DNA of 64,000 nt from Embleya hyalina (GCF_003967355.1 NZ_BIFH01000041.1:1-64000); one strand, 5' to 3'; positions 26,172 to 35,548 are shown, numbered from the stretch's first letter. Numbers and translations: made by a program. The notes: generated by a model not told the origin, from the sequence alone.

Positions 26172-27059
26172 TCACCCGGCGGGTACGGCGAGGCGCGCGG
26201 TGGTGTCGTCGTCACAGGTGGCCCAGAAGGTGCCGACGACGTCCTCCAGGTGCTCCATCGACTCGGCCAGGAACAGAGTGTCCTGGTACCGGGTGATGTC
26301 GTAGGGCGTGGTGCCCATGGCCGCGAGGTCCAGAGGACGGATGTTCATGCCGCGGAACTCGCGGGTCTCGCCGAAGGACGACAGGATGCCCGCGCCGTAG
26401 GCCTTGGTTTCGCCGACCTCGGTCATGACGCCGAACTCGAGGGTGAACCAGAAGACCTTGGACACGAACTCCAGTGCCTCGTGCGTCTCGACGCGTCGCG
26501 CGGCCTGCCCGGCGAGCCGATAGAGGGCGGCGAACCGGTCGCTTGCGAGTGCGTTGGCGTGGCCGATCACTTCGTGGATGACGTCCGGTTCCGGGGTGTA
26601 CAGCGGCACGCTGTGGTGGCGCACGTACTGCGTGGAATGGAAGTACGAATCCGCCAGCGATCCGTAGAACTCGCGAAGTTCGACCAGTCCCGCGGCCGGG
26701 AGGTAGCGGAATCCGGTGAGCGGCGCCAGGGCGTCGCTGACTTCCTGGAGCTGGGGGATCCGGTCGGCGGGAAGCCCGAGGCGTTCGGTGCCGTGCAGGT
26801 ACTCGGCTGTTGCGAACCGACGGTGAGCGCGGCCCAGTTCTTCGGATACGACACGCCAGACCTCGTGTTCTTCGTCGGTGTAGGCCACGTCGGCGATCGG
26901 TGCGCCGACGGTGTGTCCCAGGGCCTGCTCGGCGATACGGTTACGGCGCTCCCGGTAGGCGGAGTCGGCGAAGCCGGGGTGCCCGTGGGCGAGTTCGACT
27001 TCGACGCCGCCGTCGGCGCGCACGGTGACCGGCGCGAGATACTGGGCTTCTTCAAACAT
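26172..27059 (-). CDS. phhA: Phenylalanine 4-hydroxylase
   Basis: A 295-residue biopterin-dependent aromatic amino acid hydroxylase. The iron ligands are visible: His162 and His167 in VIHEVIGHANAL and Glu208 in FTLEFGVM. Other family segments: RFYGSLADSYFHSTQY-like region, RHHSVPLYTPEPDVIHE, EVGETKAYGAGILSSFGE. It converts phenylalanine to tyrosine using tetrahydropterin and oxygen. There is no regulatory ACT domain, as usual in bacteria. ATG 27059 has GGAGG six bases upstream; upstream in-frame starts lack this. The paired dehydratase gene lies directly downstream. Confidence 0.93.
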   Translation of the reverse strand: MFEEAQYLAPVTVRADGGVEVELAHGHPGFADSAYRERRNRIAEQALGHTVGAPIADVAYTDEEHEVWRVVSEELGRAHRRFATAEYLHGTERLGLPADRIPQLQEVSDALAPLTGFRYLPAAGLVELREFYGSLADSYFHSTQYVRHHSVPLYTPEPDVIHEVIGHANALASDRFAALYRLAGQAARRVETHEALEFVSKVFWFTLEFGVMTEVGETKAYGAGILSSFGETREFRGMNIRPLDLAAMGTTPYDITRYQDTLFLAESMEHLEDVVGTFWATCDDDTTARLAVPAG

Positions 27060-27384
27060 CGCGGCCTCCGGGGGGATGTATTGGGGTGCCGACAGCGCCG
27101 GGCCGGGTGCAGCGGCACGTGTTGCTCCGTTTTCGCCGGGCATCGAGCCGCGCCGCAGCCCTGTGGAGTCGCAGGAGGGCCGCGAGCGGGCGGTGTCCGC
27201 CGCGCGGATGCGTCCTTGGCGCCCGTGTGGTGGATCCATCCTTCCCCGGACCGGCAGGCAGGGGCATCAGCCGGGCGTTGCGAATCGCGCGCGGGAAATT
27301 CGACATCCGTCGCGGTCTGCCGCCATGCGGTGAGCCGGGTTCGACCCGGGGGACGGCATACCTCGCCCACCGGACCTCCTGGGT

Positions 27385-28530
27385 CTACCGGGCGGCGAAG
27401 GCGCGGCCGATGGCGCGGCGTTGCATGCGGGTGTTGCCCGCGATGGCCTGCGAGGCCTTGGCTTCGCGCATCGAGCGCTCCACCGGCGGTATCGCGTGGC
27501 CGGCGGCATCACCGAAAACCTGCACGGCATCCTGGGTGACAGCCATTGCGGTGTCTGTGGTCGTGCCGACGACCGCGGAGGCGTGCCGAACGTAGGCCAG
27601 GGCGGCGAACGCGGCGGCGCGCGCGTCGAGGTGCACCGCCCGCGCGGAGTCGACGGCGTCCGCCATGCCGGCGAGGAGGTGCCCGAGACCGAGTCGGCCC
27701 GCGATCCGGCGGCCGGAACCGGTGCGCTCGGCGGCGTAGCGCACGGACGCGTCCAACGCGGCCTGCGCCGGTCCCGGTCGTGCAGGCGGCGATCCTCAGG
27801 CCCTGGCCTTCCACGCCCAGGAGCCGGTCGGGTTCGAAGAGGGCGCCGTCCCAGTACCCGGTCGCGGTCGGCACCGTCCGAAGGCCGACAGTCGACGCCG
27901 GGGCCTCGAAGTGCATCCGCTCGTCGGCGCCGGGCGCCAGGAAGCACGAGACGGCCTCGGGCTCGGGGCCGGTGCGGGCGAACAGGATGTAGAAGCCGGC
28001 TTTTCAGCCGGGCATCGTGCGTCGCGTGACCCCGGTGACCACGTGGCCGTCATCGGCCTTGACAGCGCTGCAGCCGAACGGGGTCTCGGATTCGCCGTGC
28101 CGCTCGGAGATGCCGAGGCCGCCGAGCCGTTGCCCCGCGAGCATGTCCGGAAGCGGGCGCGTTTGCTGGGCCGCGCTGCCGTAAACGGCCACCGGCAGAC
28201 CCGCAAGCGTGTGCGGCTGACCGCGACCCGGCGCTCCGTGAGTTCCTCCAGGACCCGCAGGTGGACCTCGTAGGGTTGCTCGCCGCCACCCTGGGCCCGG
28301 CTGTAGGGCGGGCTGAGCAGGTCGGCGCGCGCCGGCGCGGCGAACGCGTCCACCAGACAGTTGTCGTTGTGTTCGTGGTGCGCGACCTGGGGTGCGAGAT
28401 GTTCGTCGGCGACGCCACGCGCGATGAGGTGGTGGGCATCGGTCGTGGGGAGCCGGCGCTCCACGGGCACCGCGTCCTTCCGGGCAAGGCGGTCGGGGTA
28501 AGACGAGCGGTGTAGGGATCGGTGGTGCAT
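27385..28530 (-). pseudogene. Acyl-CoA dehydrogenase-like gene with several frameshifts
   Basis: Protein-like sequence hops between minus-strand frames. N-terminal piece: TTDAHHLIARGVADEHLAPQ, HNDNCLVDAFAAPARADLLS. Then MLAGQRLGGLGISERHGESE and SAVKADDGHVVTGVTRRTM (acyl-CoA dehydrogenase middle domain), then ERMHFEAPASTVGLRTVPTA, YWDGALFEPDRLLG, and in yet another frame SARAVHLDARAAAFAALAYV, MAVTQDAVQVFGDAAGHAIP and VERSMREAKASQAIAGNTRM to TAG 27385. This order is that of the FAD-dependent acyl-CoA dehydrogenase fold, including the GxxG..P.ER..RDAK-like C-terminal helix. At least three shifts are needed, so this is true decay rather than a single error. Confidence 0.8.
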
Positions 28531-28673
28531 GCGCGCCAGGCGCGGTCTCGGTCACGGCGGCGCTGTGAGCCTCGCCCGCGGGACACCCGCCATGGCGTGC
28601 ATCTTCGTGGGACGCCGTCGTCGGCGCTACCGCCGGTGTCGGCTGCGGTGGCCGGCAACGTGTGCCTCGGGGC

Positions 28674-29942
28674 TCATGACGTGTCCGCGCCACGGTGTCG
28701 GGGCGAGGGATGCAACCCCCCCGCCAATGCGCGGATTTTGACCGCGAGATGCAGGGCGAGTCGGTCGTCTCCGTTTTGGAGGGAGCACCCGGTCACCGAC
28801 TCGATCCTGCGCAGGCGGTGGTAGAGGGTGGCCCGGTGCACGCAGAGCGCTTCCGCGGTCCGTCGCACGTCCCCCGCGTTGTCGAGGTACACCTCCAAGG
28901 TCTCGGCAAGCACCTGCCGGCTGTCCTCAGCGTCCAGTGCCCGCATCACCGGTAGCCGGGCCAGCGATTTCAGATCTTCGCGTGGGATGCGCAGCAACAC
29001 TTCGTAGGGTCCGAGTTCCTCGCAACGGACGAAGCCGTCGCGCTCGGGCAGTACCGCGGCGGCGCGGGCGGCCAGCTGTGCGCGTTCGAACCCGTCGGCG
29101 ATCGCGTCCACGCGATCCACCACGGGGCCGACGCCCACCGCCACGCCCGCGGCCTGCCCGGTCAGCGCTGCGAACCGGGCAGCGGTCGTGCGTGCAAACG
29201 CCTCCGCCCGCCCGGGAGGCGGCCCGCCCGGAGCGACCAGCACCCCCCAGGCGCAGCCTTCGTCCGCCACCGAGAGGAGGCGTTCACCGGGGACCGCGCG
29301 CAGCCCGTCGACCACGGCCGCCGCCAACGCGACGTCGCAGTCGGCGCGAGCGGTGGTCTTCCCGGAGCCCGCCCGGTCACGCGTGACGACGGCGTGGACG
29401 ACAACGACCTGGAACCCCGTACCGGGTGCACCGAGGACCGTGTCGGCGCTCAGCTCGTCCACGGCCCGGCGATGGGCCGCCGGGGACCCGCCGACCAGGG
29501 CCCGCAGGGCATCCTCATGGCGAGGGTGCGCCACTGCCCGCCCGTGCGCGTCCTCGTACAACGCGATGCCGGCGCGTTCGGCGGCGTCGACTGCCAGGTC
29601 GGCCTCCGGCTCGGACAGCCCCTCTCCCGCGTCGATGAGCCACAGGTACCCGAGCAGTTCACCGCGACAGCGGATCGGCGCGCACCACCGCGGCAGGCAC
29701 CCTGGGATGTCCACGGTCACACGGCCCGGCCGGGTCCACGAGGCCACTCCGGCGGACACGATCCGCTCGACGACGTCCGTACGCACCTCGCGGTTCATGA
29801 CGGTCGCGATCCGGACCGCGTCCTCGTCGCCGAAGTGCCGGCTCGCCACCAGCAGCCGGAAGGACGAGTCGTCGATGACGACGGACCGGCGCAGGCGGTC
29901 GGCGAGGTTGTCGACCAGGGACTGGAGGACGTCGTTGGTCAT
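28674..29942 (-). CDS. PucR/CdaR-type transcriptional regulator
   Basis: A 422-residue regulator. N-terminal GAF-like part (SVVIDDSSFRLLVASRHFGD, RIATVMNREVRTDVVERIV, GVASWTRPGRVTVDIPG), a central GGDEF-like region, and the C-terminal HTH_30 motif EDSRQVLAETLEVYLDNAGD, VRRTAEALCVHRATLYHRLR, RIESVTGCSLQNGDDRLALH. ATG 29942 follows CGGGAGGTTCC at ideal spacing. It is immediately upstream of the decayed acyl-CoA dehydrogenase gene on the same strand, so its former target may be that gene; the phh genes further on could also be affected. The effector is unknown. Confidence 0.85.
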   Translation of the reverse strand: MTNDVLQSLVDNLADRLRRSVVIDDSSFRLLVASRHFGDEDAVRIATVMNREVRTDVVERIVSAGVASWTRPGRVTVDIPGCLPRWCAPIRCRGELLGYLWLIDAGEGLSEPEADLAVDAAERAGIALYEDAHGRAVAHPRHEDALRALVGGSPAAHRRAVDELSADTVLGAPGTGFQVVVVHAVVTRDRAGSGKTTARADCDVALAAAVVDGLRAVPGERLLSVADEGCAWGVLVAPGGPPPGRAEAFARTTAARFAALTGQAAGVAVGVGPVVDRVDAIADGFERAQLAARAAAVLPERDGFVRCEELGPYEVLLRIPREDLKSLARLPVMRALDAEDSRQVLAETLEVYLDNAGDVRRTAEALCVHRATLYHRLRRIESVTGCSLQNGDDRLALHLAVKIRALAGGLHPSPRHRGADTS

Positions 29943-30531
29943 GGAACCTCCCGGGAGCATGAGCAGGCGTGCGGACGCTCCTGCGGCAGCCACAACGGTC
30001 GATCCGTCGGGGCCCGCCCAGAGCTGCTACGGCCGGAGCCGGACCCATGAACTGTAGAACACTTCAACGATTGAAACGTCGCTCCTCACGCCCAGCCTCG
30101 CCGGCCGTTCCGGCGCACGTCACGTGGGTGGGTTCCTGCCCGAGCCCTGGCTGCCGCGCAGCATTTCGGTCGTGTCGAAACCGTGGCCGCTGGGGCGCCC
30201 GCCCGGTGGCCGCCGACCCGGTTCAACGTTTCGCCGACCTACGACGAGCGCACAGGCCGGGTTGGGTCTACCGGCAGTGACCTCGGCGCGGCGGTGGATC
30301 GCCCGGAAGCCCTCGACGGCCGGGCGTGCGGTCACCTCCGGGAACCTGGGCTACACCGACCGCGACATCGACCACCTCCGCACGGCTCGCGACCCTGAAT
30401 GCCCACGCCGCAGACCCCCTCGCACCCCACCCCCTCCGCGACCGCACCGGAGCCCACGCGGCGGCCGTGCACGCGATCGTCGAAGACCACGAACGATCCC
30501 GCCCGCCTCGATCACCCGAGATGGAACACTG
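29943..30531. other. Divergent upstream region with a small ORF remnant
   Basis: Carries the promoter of the leftward PucR gene. In the right part a plus-strand frame ends at TGA 30530-30532 and reads LNAHAADPLAPHPLRDRTGA, HAAAVHAIVEDHERSRPPR. Its stop overlaps the ATG of the next gene (TGATG), which suggests a coupled small gene whose 5' end is unclear. I associate such small genes with integrative-element cargo in streptomycetes, but cannot verify that here. Confidence 0.35.
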
Positions 30532-31194
30532 ATGGCCCGACGGACCCGCAACCGGGAGGACGAACGCACCCCGATCCGGGCGGCAGCCGACCGCCTCCTC
30601 GCCGGGACACCACTGCGCTCGACCTCCGGCAGACCCACCGTCACCGAACCGATCACCGAATGCGGACTACGCCGGGACGTTGTCCACGAACACGGCAACC
30701 TCGTCGGCAAGTTCAAGGCCCGACGCAAAACGCGACACGCGACACCCACCGCACTTCGCGAACTCACCGACCGCAACACCGCGCTCGTCGACGAGTTGGT
30801 GCTCGACGGCGCGATCACCGCACGCATCCGCCATCGCCTGGGCCGGGCACACGAACGCATCGACCGCGGCGAGTTGCCCGCGTTGCGCGAGTACGACCCC
30901 GTGGGCGGCATGACGGGCCTCGGCGCCTACCTTCTCCACCAAGGCCAAGTCACCCTGCGCCTCCGGGACGTCCTCGGCTACCTCACGCGCCTGACCCACC
31001 CGATCCGCTCGGGCACCGACGAACTTCCCGGCTGGTGGACCCGGGACTCGCCGACCGGACAACCCTCGCCCCACTGGCCCGGCGGTCACCTCAACCTCGG
31101 CATCGCGCACGGATGCACGGGCGTCCTGGCACTATGTCGACGGCGATGAGACACGGTGTAACCGTTCCCGAACACGCCGAAGCCATGGCCCGCA
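30532..31194 (+). pseudogene. Helical protein fused to a broken LanC-like cyclase domain
   Basis: ATG 30532 opens a 205-residue frame ending at TGA 31149. Residues 1-90 (MARRTRNREDERTPIRAAAD, RLLAGTPLRSTSGRPTVTEP, GLRRDVVHEHGNLVGKFKAR) resemble a small DNA-binding-like protein. From about residue 91 (base 30802) the sequence is LanC-like: HRLGRAHERIDRGELPALRE, GGMTGLGAYLLH, LRDVLGYLTRLTHPI, DELPGWWTRD and WPGGHLNLGIAHGCTG (184-197). Just after LALCRRR the LanC sense continues in another frame (STAMRHGVTVPEHAEAMARI) until about 31194. The zinc-binding C-terminal half of LanC is missing. LanC closes thioether rings in lanthipeptides; this copy cannot. No LanB/LanM gene is nearby. Confidence 0.75.
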
Positions 31195-31385
31195 TCAGGG
31201 TGGTGAGCGCCAGGATGAACAAGCCGCCGCAGCCGTCGCCAGAGGCGGACTTCTTCCGGGACCGCGATCCCCCCGGGTCGTTTGCCGCTGGAGTGCTTGG
31301 CGCAGTAGCGCTCGCCGGGACGGGCGTTGTTGCCGCAGGTCTTCCCGCCCCGGCTGCCTTTGGTGGACCTTCGGCAGGTGCCCAT
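31091..31385 (-). pseudogene. Small Cys-rich, membrane-anchored protein, frameshifted at a G run
   Basis: ATG 31385 has AAGGGGGACG upstream. The product begins MGTCRRSTKGSRGGKTCGNN and ARPGERYCAKHSSGKRPGG, with Cys/His spacing that could bind zinc (C-x7-11-C-x10-C-x2-H). At a run of six G (minus strand, near 31271-31276) the coherent sense moves to the neighbouring frame: SRSRKKSASGDGCGGLFILA and LTTLM, a basic stretch then a hydrophobic helix. One base in the homopolymer explains it. The 3' end overlaps the LanC remnant on the other strand, so the true C-terminus is unclear. Confidence 0.45.
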
Positions 31386-31692
31386 GCGATCGTCCCCCTT
31401 CGATCGTTGGTCACCCCATGGTCGAATCATCGCGCGCTGTGCGGGATTTCGCGCGGACCCGACGGTCGGGACGGTCGAGTGCGGGCCCCGACGATCCGGA
31501 TACCGCCGTCGGGAGGGTCCCGGTTCACGTACCGGGTCCTCGATGCCTCCGGGACCGCGATGTGGTCCCGCTCCGTCGCGGCGAGTTGATCGCGCCGGAA
31601 GAGGACATCACCGGGCGAGACGGTCTGTGCTTTCACGAAGGTCGCTGGTGAGACGGTGTCCGGTCGCAGGAACACGGAGCCTCGCTGCCGTC

Positions 31693-32136
31693 TCAGGTAT
31701 CCTCGATGGTCTCCATGGTGCAAGTGCTGGGGAGATACGTGTTGTTGTTGTAGTTACCCGCGCAAGCACGGAATGCCACCGCGTTGTTCTCGGTAAAGGA
31801 CTTGTTCAGGTACCGCCAGCCGGCGTCCTTCCCGGCCGTGTTCCAGATTTGCCCGGAACGGGACTGGCCAGTGTCGCTGTCGTAGAACTCCCACAGAATC
31901 ACGACAGGGTAGTTGTCCGCGTTCGCGTCCCGGATCTTGAACCATTCACCCTCACCGGCGAAGCAGGCCTCGGCGTACGTGGTTCCGATATCGGTGCACT
32001 TCCAGCCGTGGGGTCCGCTCGGACCGGACGAATCGGTCGCCAGTTGCTTTCCGTCTGCTGCGTGCGCGGTTCCCGAACAAGTAAGCGCCAGCAACCCGGC
32101 GGAGATAAGAGCCAGAGCCTTGGACCTGGTTCGCAT
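31693..32136 (-). CDS. Small secreted protein of unknown function
   Basis: A 147-residue exported protein with signal peptide MRTRSKALALISAGLLALTC followed by SGTAHAADG (cleavage near residue 27). The mature part is rich in aromatic, Asn and Asp residues (WKCTDIGTTYAEACFAGEGE, WFKIRDANADNYPVVILWEF, YDSDTGQSRSGQIWNTAGKD, FRACAGNYNNNTYLPSTCTM) with four Cys that could form two disulfides. Codon use is clearly less GC-rich than in neighbouring genes, consistent with recent acquisition. ATG 32136 follows AGGAAGAAG. I do not recognise a family; it looks like a compact beta-rich extracellular domain. Confidence 0.75.
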   Translation of the reverse strand: MRTRSKALALISAGLLALTCSGTAHAADGKQLATDSSGPSGPHGWKCTDIGTTYAEACFAGEGEWFKIRDANADNYPVVILWEFYDSDTGQSRSGQIWNTAGKDAGWRYLNKSFTENNAVAFRACAGNYNNNTYLPSTCTMETIEDT

Positions 32137-32480
32137 CTTCTTCCTGCCTTCCTGTGAGATTGCGCGGATGTCGGTGTATGCGAAGCTTCCGCGTCGGAGG
32201 TGGTCGAGTTCGTCTCAGGGGACGCGGGTGTCGCATGCGCGGTGGCGACGGTGCCGCCCGGTCACCAGGGCTGCGCCCGGAACAACGCCGGTCAGCCAGG
32301 CGCAAGTACGCATGCGTGTGCCCCCTTCGGCTTCGTGGGCGTGCGTGAACAACCGGAAGCCCGTCGAGCGATCGCGCCCGGTGGCGCCGTGCTTTACCGC
32401 GGGGCGAAGCCACGGCTCGCTCGCTGCTCCATGACCGGCTTCCGGAACCAGCATGTCGGAGGCAACCACACTCGCCCGTG

Positions 32481-33482
32481 TCAATTCGCGCAGAGCTGGT
32501 GCCGATTCGCGCACGCCTGACGCGACCGGTCCCGGTAGTCCCGTGGCGGCATCCCGTAGGTGGCGTGGAACAGGCGACTGAAGTGCTTCGGGTCCGTGAA
32601 GCCCCAGCGGGCGGCGATGGCCCGCATGGGGAGGGCGTTCAGGCCGGGTGCGGCCAGATCCAGCCGGCAGTGTTCCAGGCGGCGGTGGCGTATCCAGGCC
32701 GCCGGGGAGGTGCCGTCCTCGGCGAGCAACTGCTGGAGGAGACGCCGGGAGATGTGGTGAGCGTCCGCCACCGCCCCGGGCGTGAGGTCCGGGTCGGCCA
32801 GGTGCCGTTCGACGAACGCGACGACTCGCGCACGCAGAGCCGTCCTTCGGGCCTCCGGACTCAGCGTCTCCTCCGCCTCCAGGCAGCGGGCCATCACGGA
32901 TCCCAGGAGATCGACGGTAACCGAGGCCAGGGTGGGGACGTCGTCGGGAGTGAACTCGTCGGCGCGCGCGTTGAGGTCGCACAGCCAGCGGGCGAACATC
33001 CCGCCCATGCCGCTGCGCCCGCTGATCGGAACGGCGAACAGGCGCCGGATCGTCTTCGCCGGTAGCGGCAGCAGTCCCCGCGGACACTGCACGGTCATGT
33101 GCGACCACCTGCCGGGATCGGCGTGGACATCACCTCGGTAGGGACGGCTGCTGTCCATCACCATGAGGTCGCCGGTACGCACCGTCGTGTCGTACTTGCC
33201 CGCGGAGACGATGCCCTGTCCACCGAGAAAGTAGTTGATCTGATACACCTCGGGGTCGGACTGTCGGATCAGCCGCGGTGTCCGCACGACTTCCAGATGC
33301 GAGTAGGCGAGCGCGGCCACCTGTACTTCCGCCAGGTCCAAGCCGCGCATTTCGGCGCGGAAGTCGTTGCGGTCGTTGCTGTGCAGGCGATTGCGCATGT
33401 GCGACCGTTCCGTCGCGTCCTCCCACAAGGCGAACCGCTCCGGTGCCGCCACGATGTTCGTACTGAACTCCGTCACGAGCAT
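32481..33482 (-). CDS. AraC-family transcriptional regulator
   Basis: A 333-residue regulator. The N-terminal 200 residues form the AraC_binding_2 (cupin-like) domain: INYFLGGQGIVSAGKYDTTV, RTGDLMVMDSSRPYRGDVHA, WSHMTVQCPRGLLPLPA. The C-terminal two helix-turn-helix units are in ARVVAFVERHLADPDLTPGA, VADAHHISRRLLQQLLAEDG, SPAAWIRHRRLEHCRLDLA and PMRAIAARWGFTDPKHFSRL, FHATYGMPPRDYRDR. ATG 33482 follows GGGAGCTGAGA. It may control the adjacent secreted protein gene lying downstream on the same strand; that is context only. Confidence 0.88.
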   Translation of the reverse strand: MLVTEFSTNIVAAPERFALWEDATERSHMRNRLHSNDRNDFRAEMRGLDLAEVQVAALAYSHLEVVRTPRLIRQSDPEVYQINYFLGGQGIVSAGKYDTTVRTGDLMVMDSSRPYRGDVHADPGRWSHMTVQCPRGLLPLPAKTIRRLFAVPISGRSGMGGMFARWLCDLNARADEFTPDDVPTLASVTVDLLGSVMARCLEAEETLSPEARRTALRARVVAFVERHLADPDLTPGAVADAHHISRRLLQQLLAEDGTSPAAWIRHRRLEHCRLDLAAPGLNALPMRAIAARWGFTDPKHFSRLFHATYGMPPRDYRDRSRQACANRHQLCAN

Positions 33483-33791
33483 TCTCAGCTCCCGTAGCCG
33501 GTCGTCCCGAAGCTTCGAACATGGCACGAGGAAGCGTCCGCAGGCCAGCAGCGCTTCAGCCACATGCGCTGCAACGCCTCTTCTCACGACTGGGCTGTGC
33601 CCCCGCGCCACCGGCATCGTCGGCGCATTTCCGAGTCTGTCGGTGGCCCCACCAGCGGCGCGGGAAACGCCGGCCGCCGGCCGACCGGATCGACAGGAGT
33701 TCGCCCACGACGCTCGGGCACCACCGATCGTCGCCGGTGCCGTCCCGGGGCCCGCCTGTCATGCTGTTTTCTCCAGGACGGGGGGACGCGG

Positions 33792-34103
33792 GTGGGCGAG
33801 CCGATCGGTGGATGGATATGGGGACGCAATCTGCGCGCGTTCCTGGAACTGCTGTCGCATTACGCGGGCTACGCGTTCGACGGCACGGATTGGGAGACCG
33901 TCGAGGTCGGCGTCGAGGACACCGACGACGAGGCGCCACACGGGTGGTACACGTACCCCCTCGCCGGCACGAACGCCACGCTCGTCGTCGCGCTCGCCCG
34001 CGCGGTCGACGGCGAGGAAACCTCCGTCCGGGTCACCGGGGCCGACACGCCCGAACTCCGGCTGCGCACCGACACCCTCCTGACCGCCCTCGCCACCATC
34101 TGA
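33792..34103 (+). CDS. Hypothetical small acidic protein
   Basis: A 103-residue protein starting at GTG 33792 with GGGGGG eight bases upstream. It reads VGEPIGGWIWGRNLRAFLEL, LSHYAGYAFDGTDWETVEVG, VEDTDDEAPHGWYTYPLAGT, NATLVVALARAVDGEETSVR and ends with a predicted strand/helix. It has no signal peptide or membrane helix. It could be an immunity-like or small regulatory protein, but I recognise no family. Confidence 0.6.
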   Translation: MGEPIGGWIWGRNLRAFLELLSHYAGYAFDGTDWETVEVGVEDTDDEAPHGWYTYPLAGTNATLVVALARAVDGEETSVRVTGADTPELRLRTDTLLTALATI

Positions 34104-34235
34104 CGCCCCGACCACGCGACCGCGCACCACCCACAGGGCGGCGGGGGTCGAGGTCGGGATCACGAACATTCGGGCGCGCGCCCGTGGGGCCGAAAGGTTC
34201 GGGGTGTCCCGGACGTCGTGCGCGATCATGAGGGC

Positions 34236-34739
34236 ATGCTCCCTCCGCGACTGCTGTGGCGCGATCCTCGGCCGATACCCCGCCTCGACAACCAGGACGT
34301 CGTGATCGAGGTCGTGCGGGACCCGTCGTTCCACGAGCCGTTCGAGACGGACGACTGCGGCTGGTTCGTGCGGGTGTGCCTCACCCACGATCGTGCCTAC
34401 GACCGGGGCCGGTGCGGCGAGGGCGAGCACCTCCTCGCGTCGGTCTGCTCCGAGCACGGCGCGGAGAACCTCGAGGTGCACCCGCTCATGCACCGCTTCC
34501 CCACCGGGTTCACGCCCACCCTCACCCCGGATCAATACGCCGAACTCGAGGACGACCTGTACCCGGAGGGCCGCCCGCCGCCCGCCGGACGGGACACGGA
34601 CACGACTACCGGCCGAACGGAGGAATGGACCGCGACCTGGCACCGCGCCGCCAACACACCACGACCCACCCGTGGCCCCGGCCGAGAACCGAGCGGGGAG
34701 CGGGTGCGGCTGTCCACCGAACGCGACGTGCGGTGGTAG
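34236..34739 (+). CDS. Hypothetical protein
   Basis: A 167-residue protein starting at ATG 34236 (MLPPRLLWRDPRPIPRLDNQ), preceded by a modest GAGGG. Middle part: DVVIEVVRDPSFHEPFETDD, CGWFVRVCLTHDRAYDRGRC, GEGEHLLASVCSEHGAENLE; the C-terminal 55 residues are low-complexity and polar. Several Cys and His are scattered, without clear zinc spacing. Codon bias supports coding in the first 110 residues. No family recognised. Confidence 0.5.
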   Translation: MLPPRLLWRDPRPIPRLDNQDVVIEVVRDPSFHEPFETDDCGWFVRVCLTHDRAYDRGRCGEGEHLLASVCSEHGAENLEVHPLMHRFPTGFTPTLTPDQYAELEDDLYPEGRPPPAGRDTDTTTGRTEEWTATWHRAANTPRPTRGPGREPSGERVRLSTERDVRW

Positions 34740-34960
34740 ACGGCGTGCGCGAGCCAATCGTCCCTGTCCGGAACGGCGGCGGCCCGTACACAGGCGCTTC
34801 GTGGGCGGGTTCGGCCTCGGTGAAGCCTTCGAGGCCTGGCTTCGTTCATTTCTGACGACGGCGTTTGTCGAGGACTTCGGGCAGCGGTTGCGGATGCTCT
34901 CGGTCGTGAATGTTCGCGGATTCCGGCTCCGACCCGGTTGTGTGGAGCGCCGGCCGTGTG

Positions 34961-35548
34961 TCACAGGAGTGGGGCCATGCGGTATCGCTCCGGGTGGGCC
35001 CGGAGGGCAGGCGAGGTGAGTTCCAGGGCTCTGTTGTCCTTGCCCGCGGCCATGTGGTCGAGCCGGCGTTCGTACCAGGCCAGGAAGTCGGCGGCCGACG
35101 AGACGTTCGGGCCACACCAGCCCGAGCCGTTGCCGATCACGACGCGGCCGGTCAGGGGCCCCTCGAGTGCGATGAGGACCAGATCGAGACAGCCCGTCTC
35201 GGCGATGGACAGAAACCTGTCGCGCGTGGTGCCGGTTGCGGGAACAAGATCGAATCCTCGGTTTTCGCCGGGGGGATCCATCGTGTGGATCGACGCCACA
35301 GGGCGAGTTGTCGGGTCGACGAGACCGTAGAACGGCCCGGCGCCCGAACATCCGATGTGCAGCAGGAACTGTCGGTAGGCGGCGGGAAGAAGCAGGTCGT
35401 GCTCGGCTTCGAAGCCGCTCAGTCGGGCAGCGGCCAACGGGGCTCCCAGACGGAACCGGTGCCGCTCTTCTCCGAACGAGTGGCTGCGGTGTGGCCGGAA
35501 GGGGATGGCGGCCGGCTTGCGGCCGATCCGGGGAATGCGGGCGTCCAC
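34961..35548 (-). CDS. SUKH/SMI1-KNR4 family protein
   Basis: A 195-residue protein with the SUKH-superfamily signature: ARLSGFEAEHDLLLPAAYRQ, FLLHIGCSGAGPFYGLVDPT, and later CLDLVLIALEGPLTGRVVIG, NGSGWCGPNVSSAADFLAWY. The LP.xYrxFLlxxGxGGaGPxYGL motif is the hallmark. SUKH proteins are commonly immunity proteins against contact-dependent or polymorphic nuclease toxins. GTG 35548 has GAAGAA upstream. No toxin gene is adjacent, so it is an orphan like the barstar-type protein at 0.3 kb. Confidence 0.8.
   Translation of the reverse strand: MDARIPRIGRKPAAIPFRPHRSHSFGEERHRFRLGAPLAAARLSGFEAEHDLLLPAAYRQFLLHIGCSGAGPFYGLVDPTTRPVASIHTMDPPGENRGFDLVPATGTTRDRFLSIAETGCLDLVLIALEGPLTGRVVIGNGSGWCGPNVSSAADFLAWYERRLDHMAAGKDNRALELTSPALRAHPERYRMAPLL

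Noticed and set aside
30532-30801. Calling the LanC fusion an active bifunctional enzyme
   Set aside because: The zinc-binding C-terminal half of LanC is missing and the frame breaks after the last recognisable motif.
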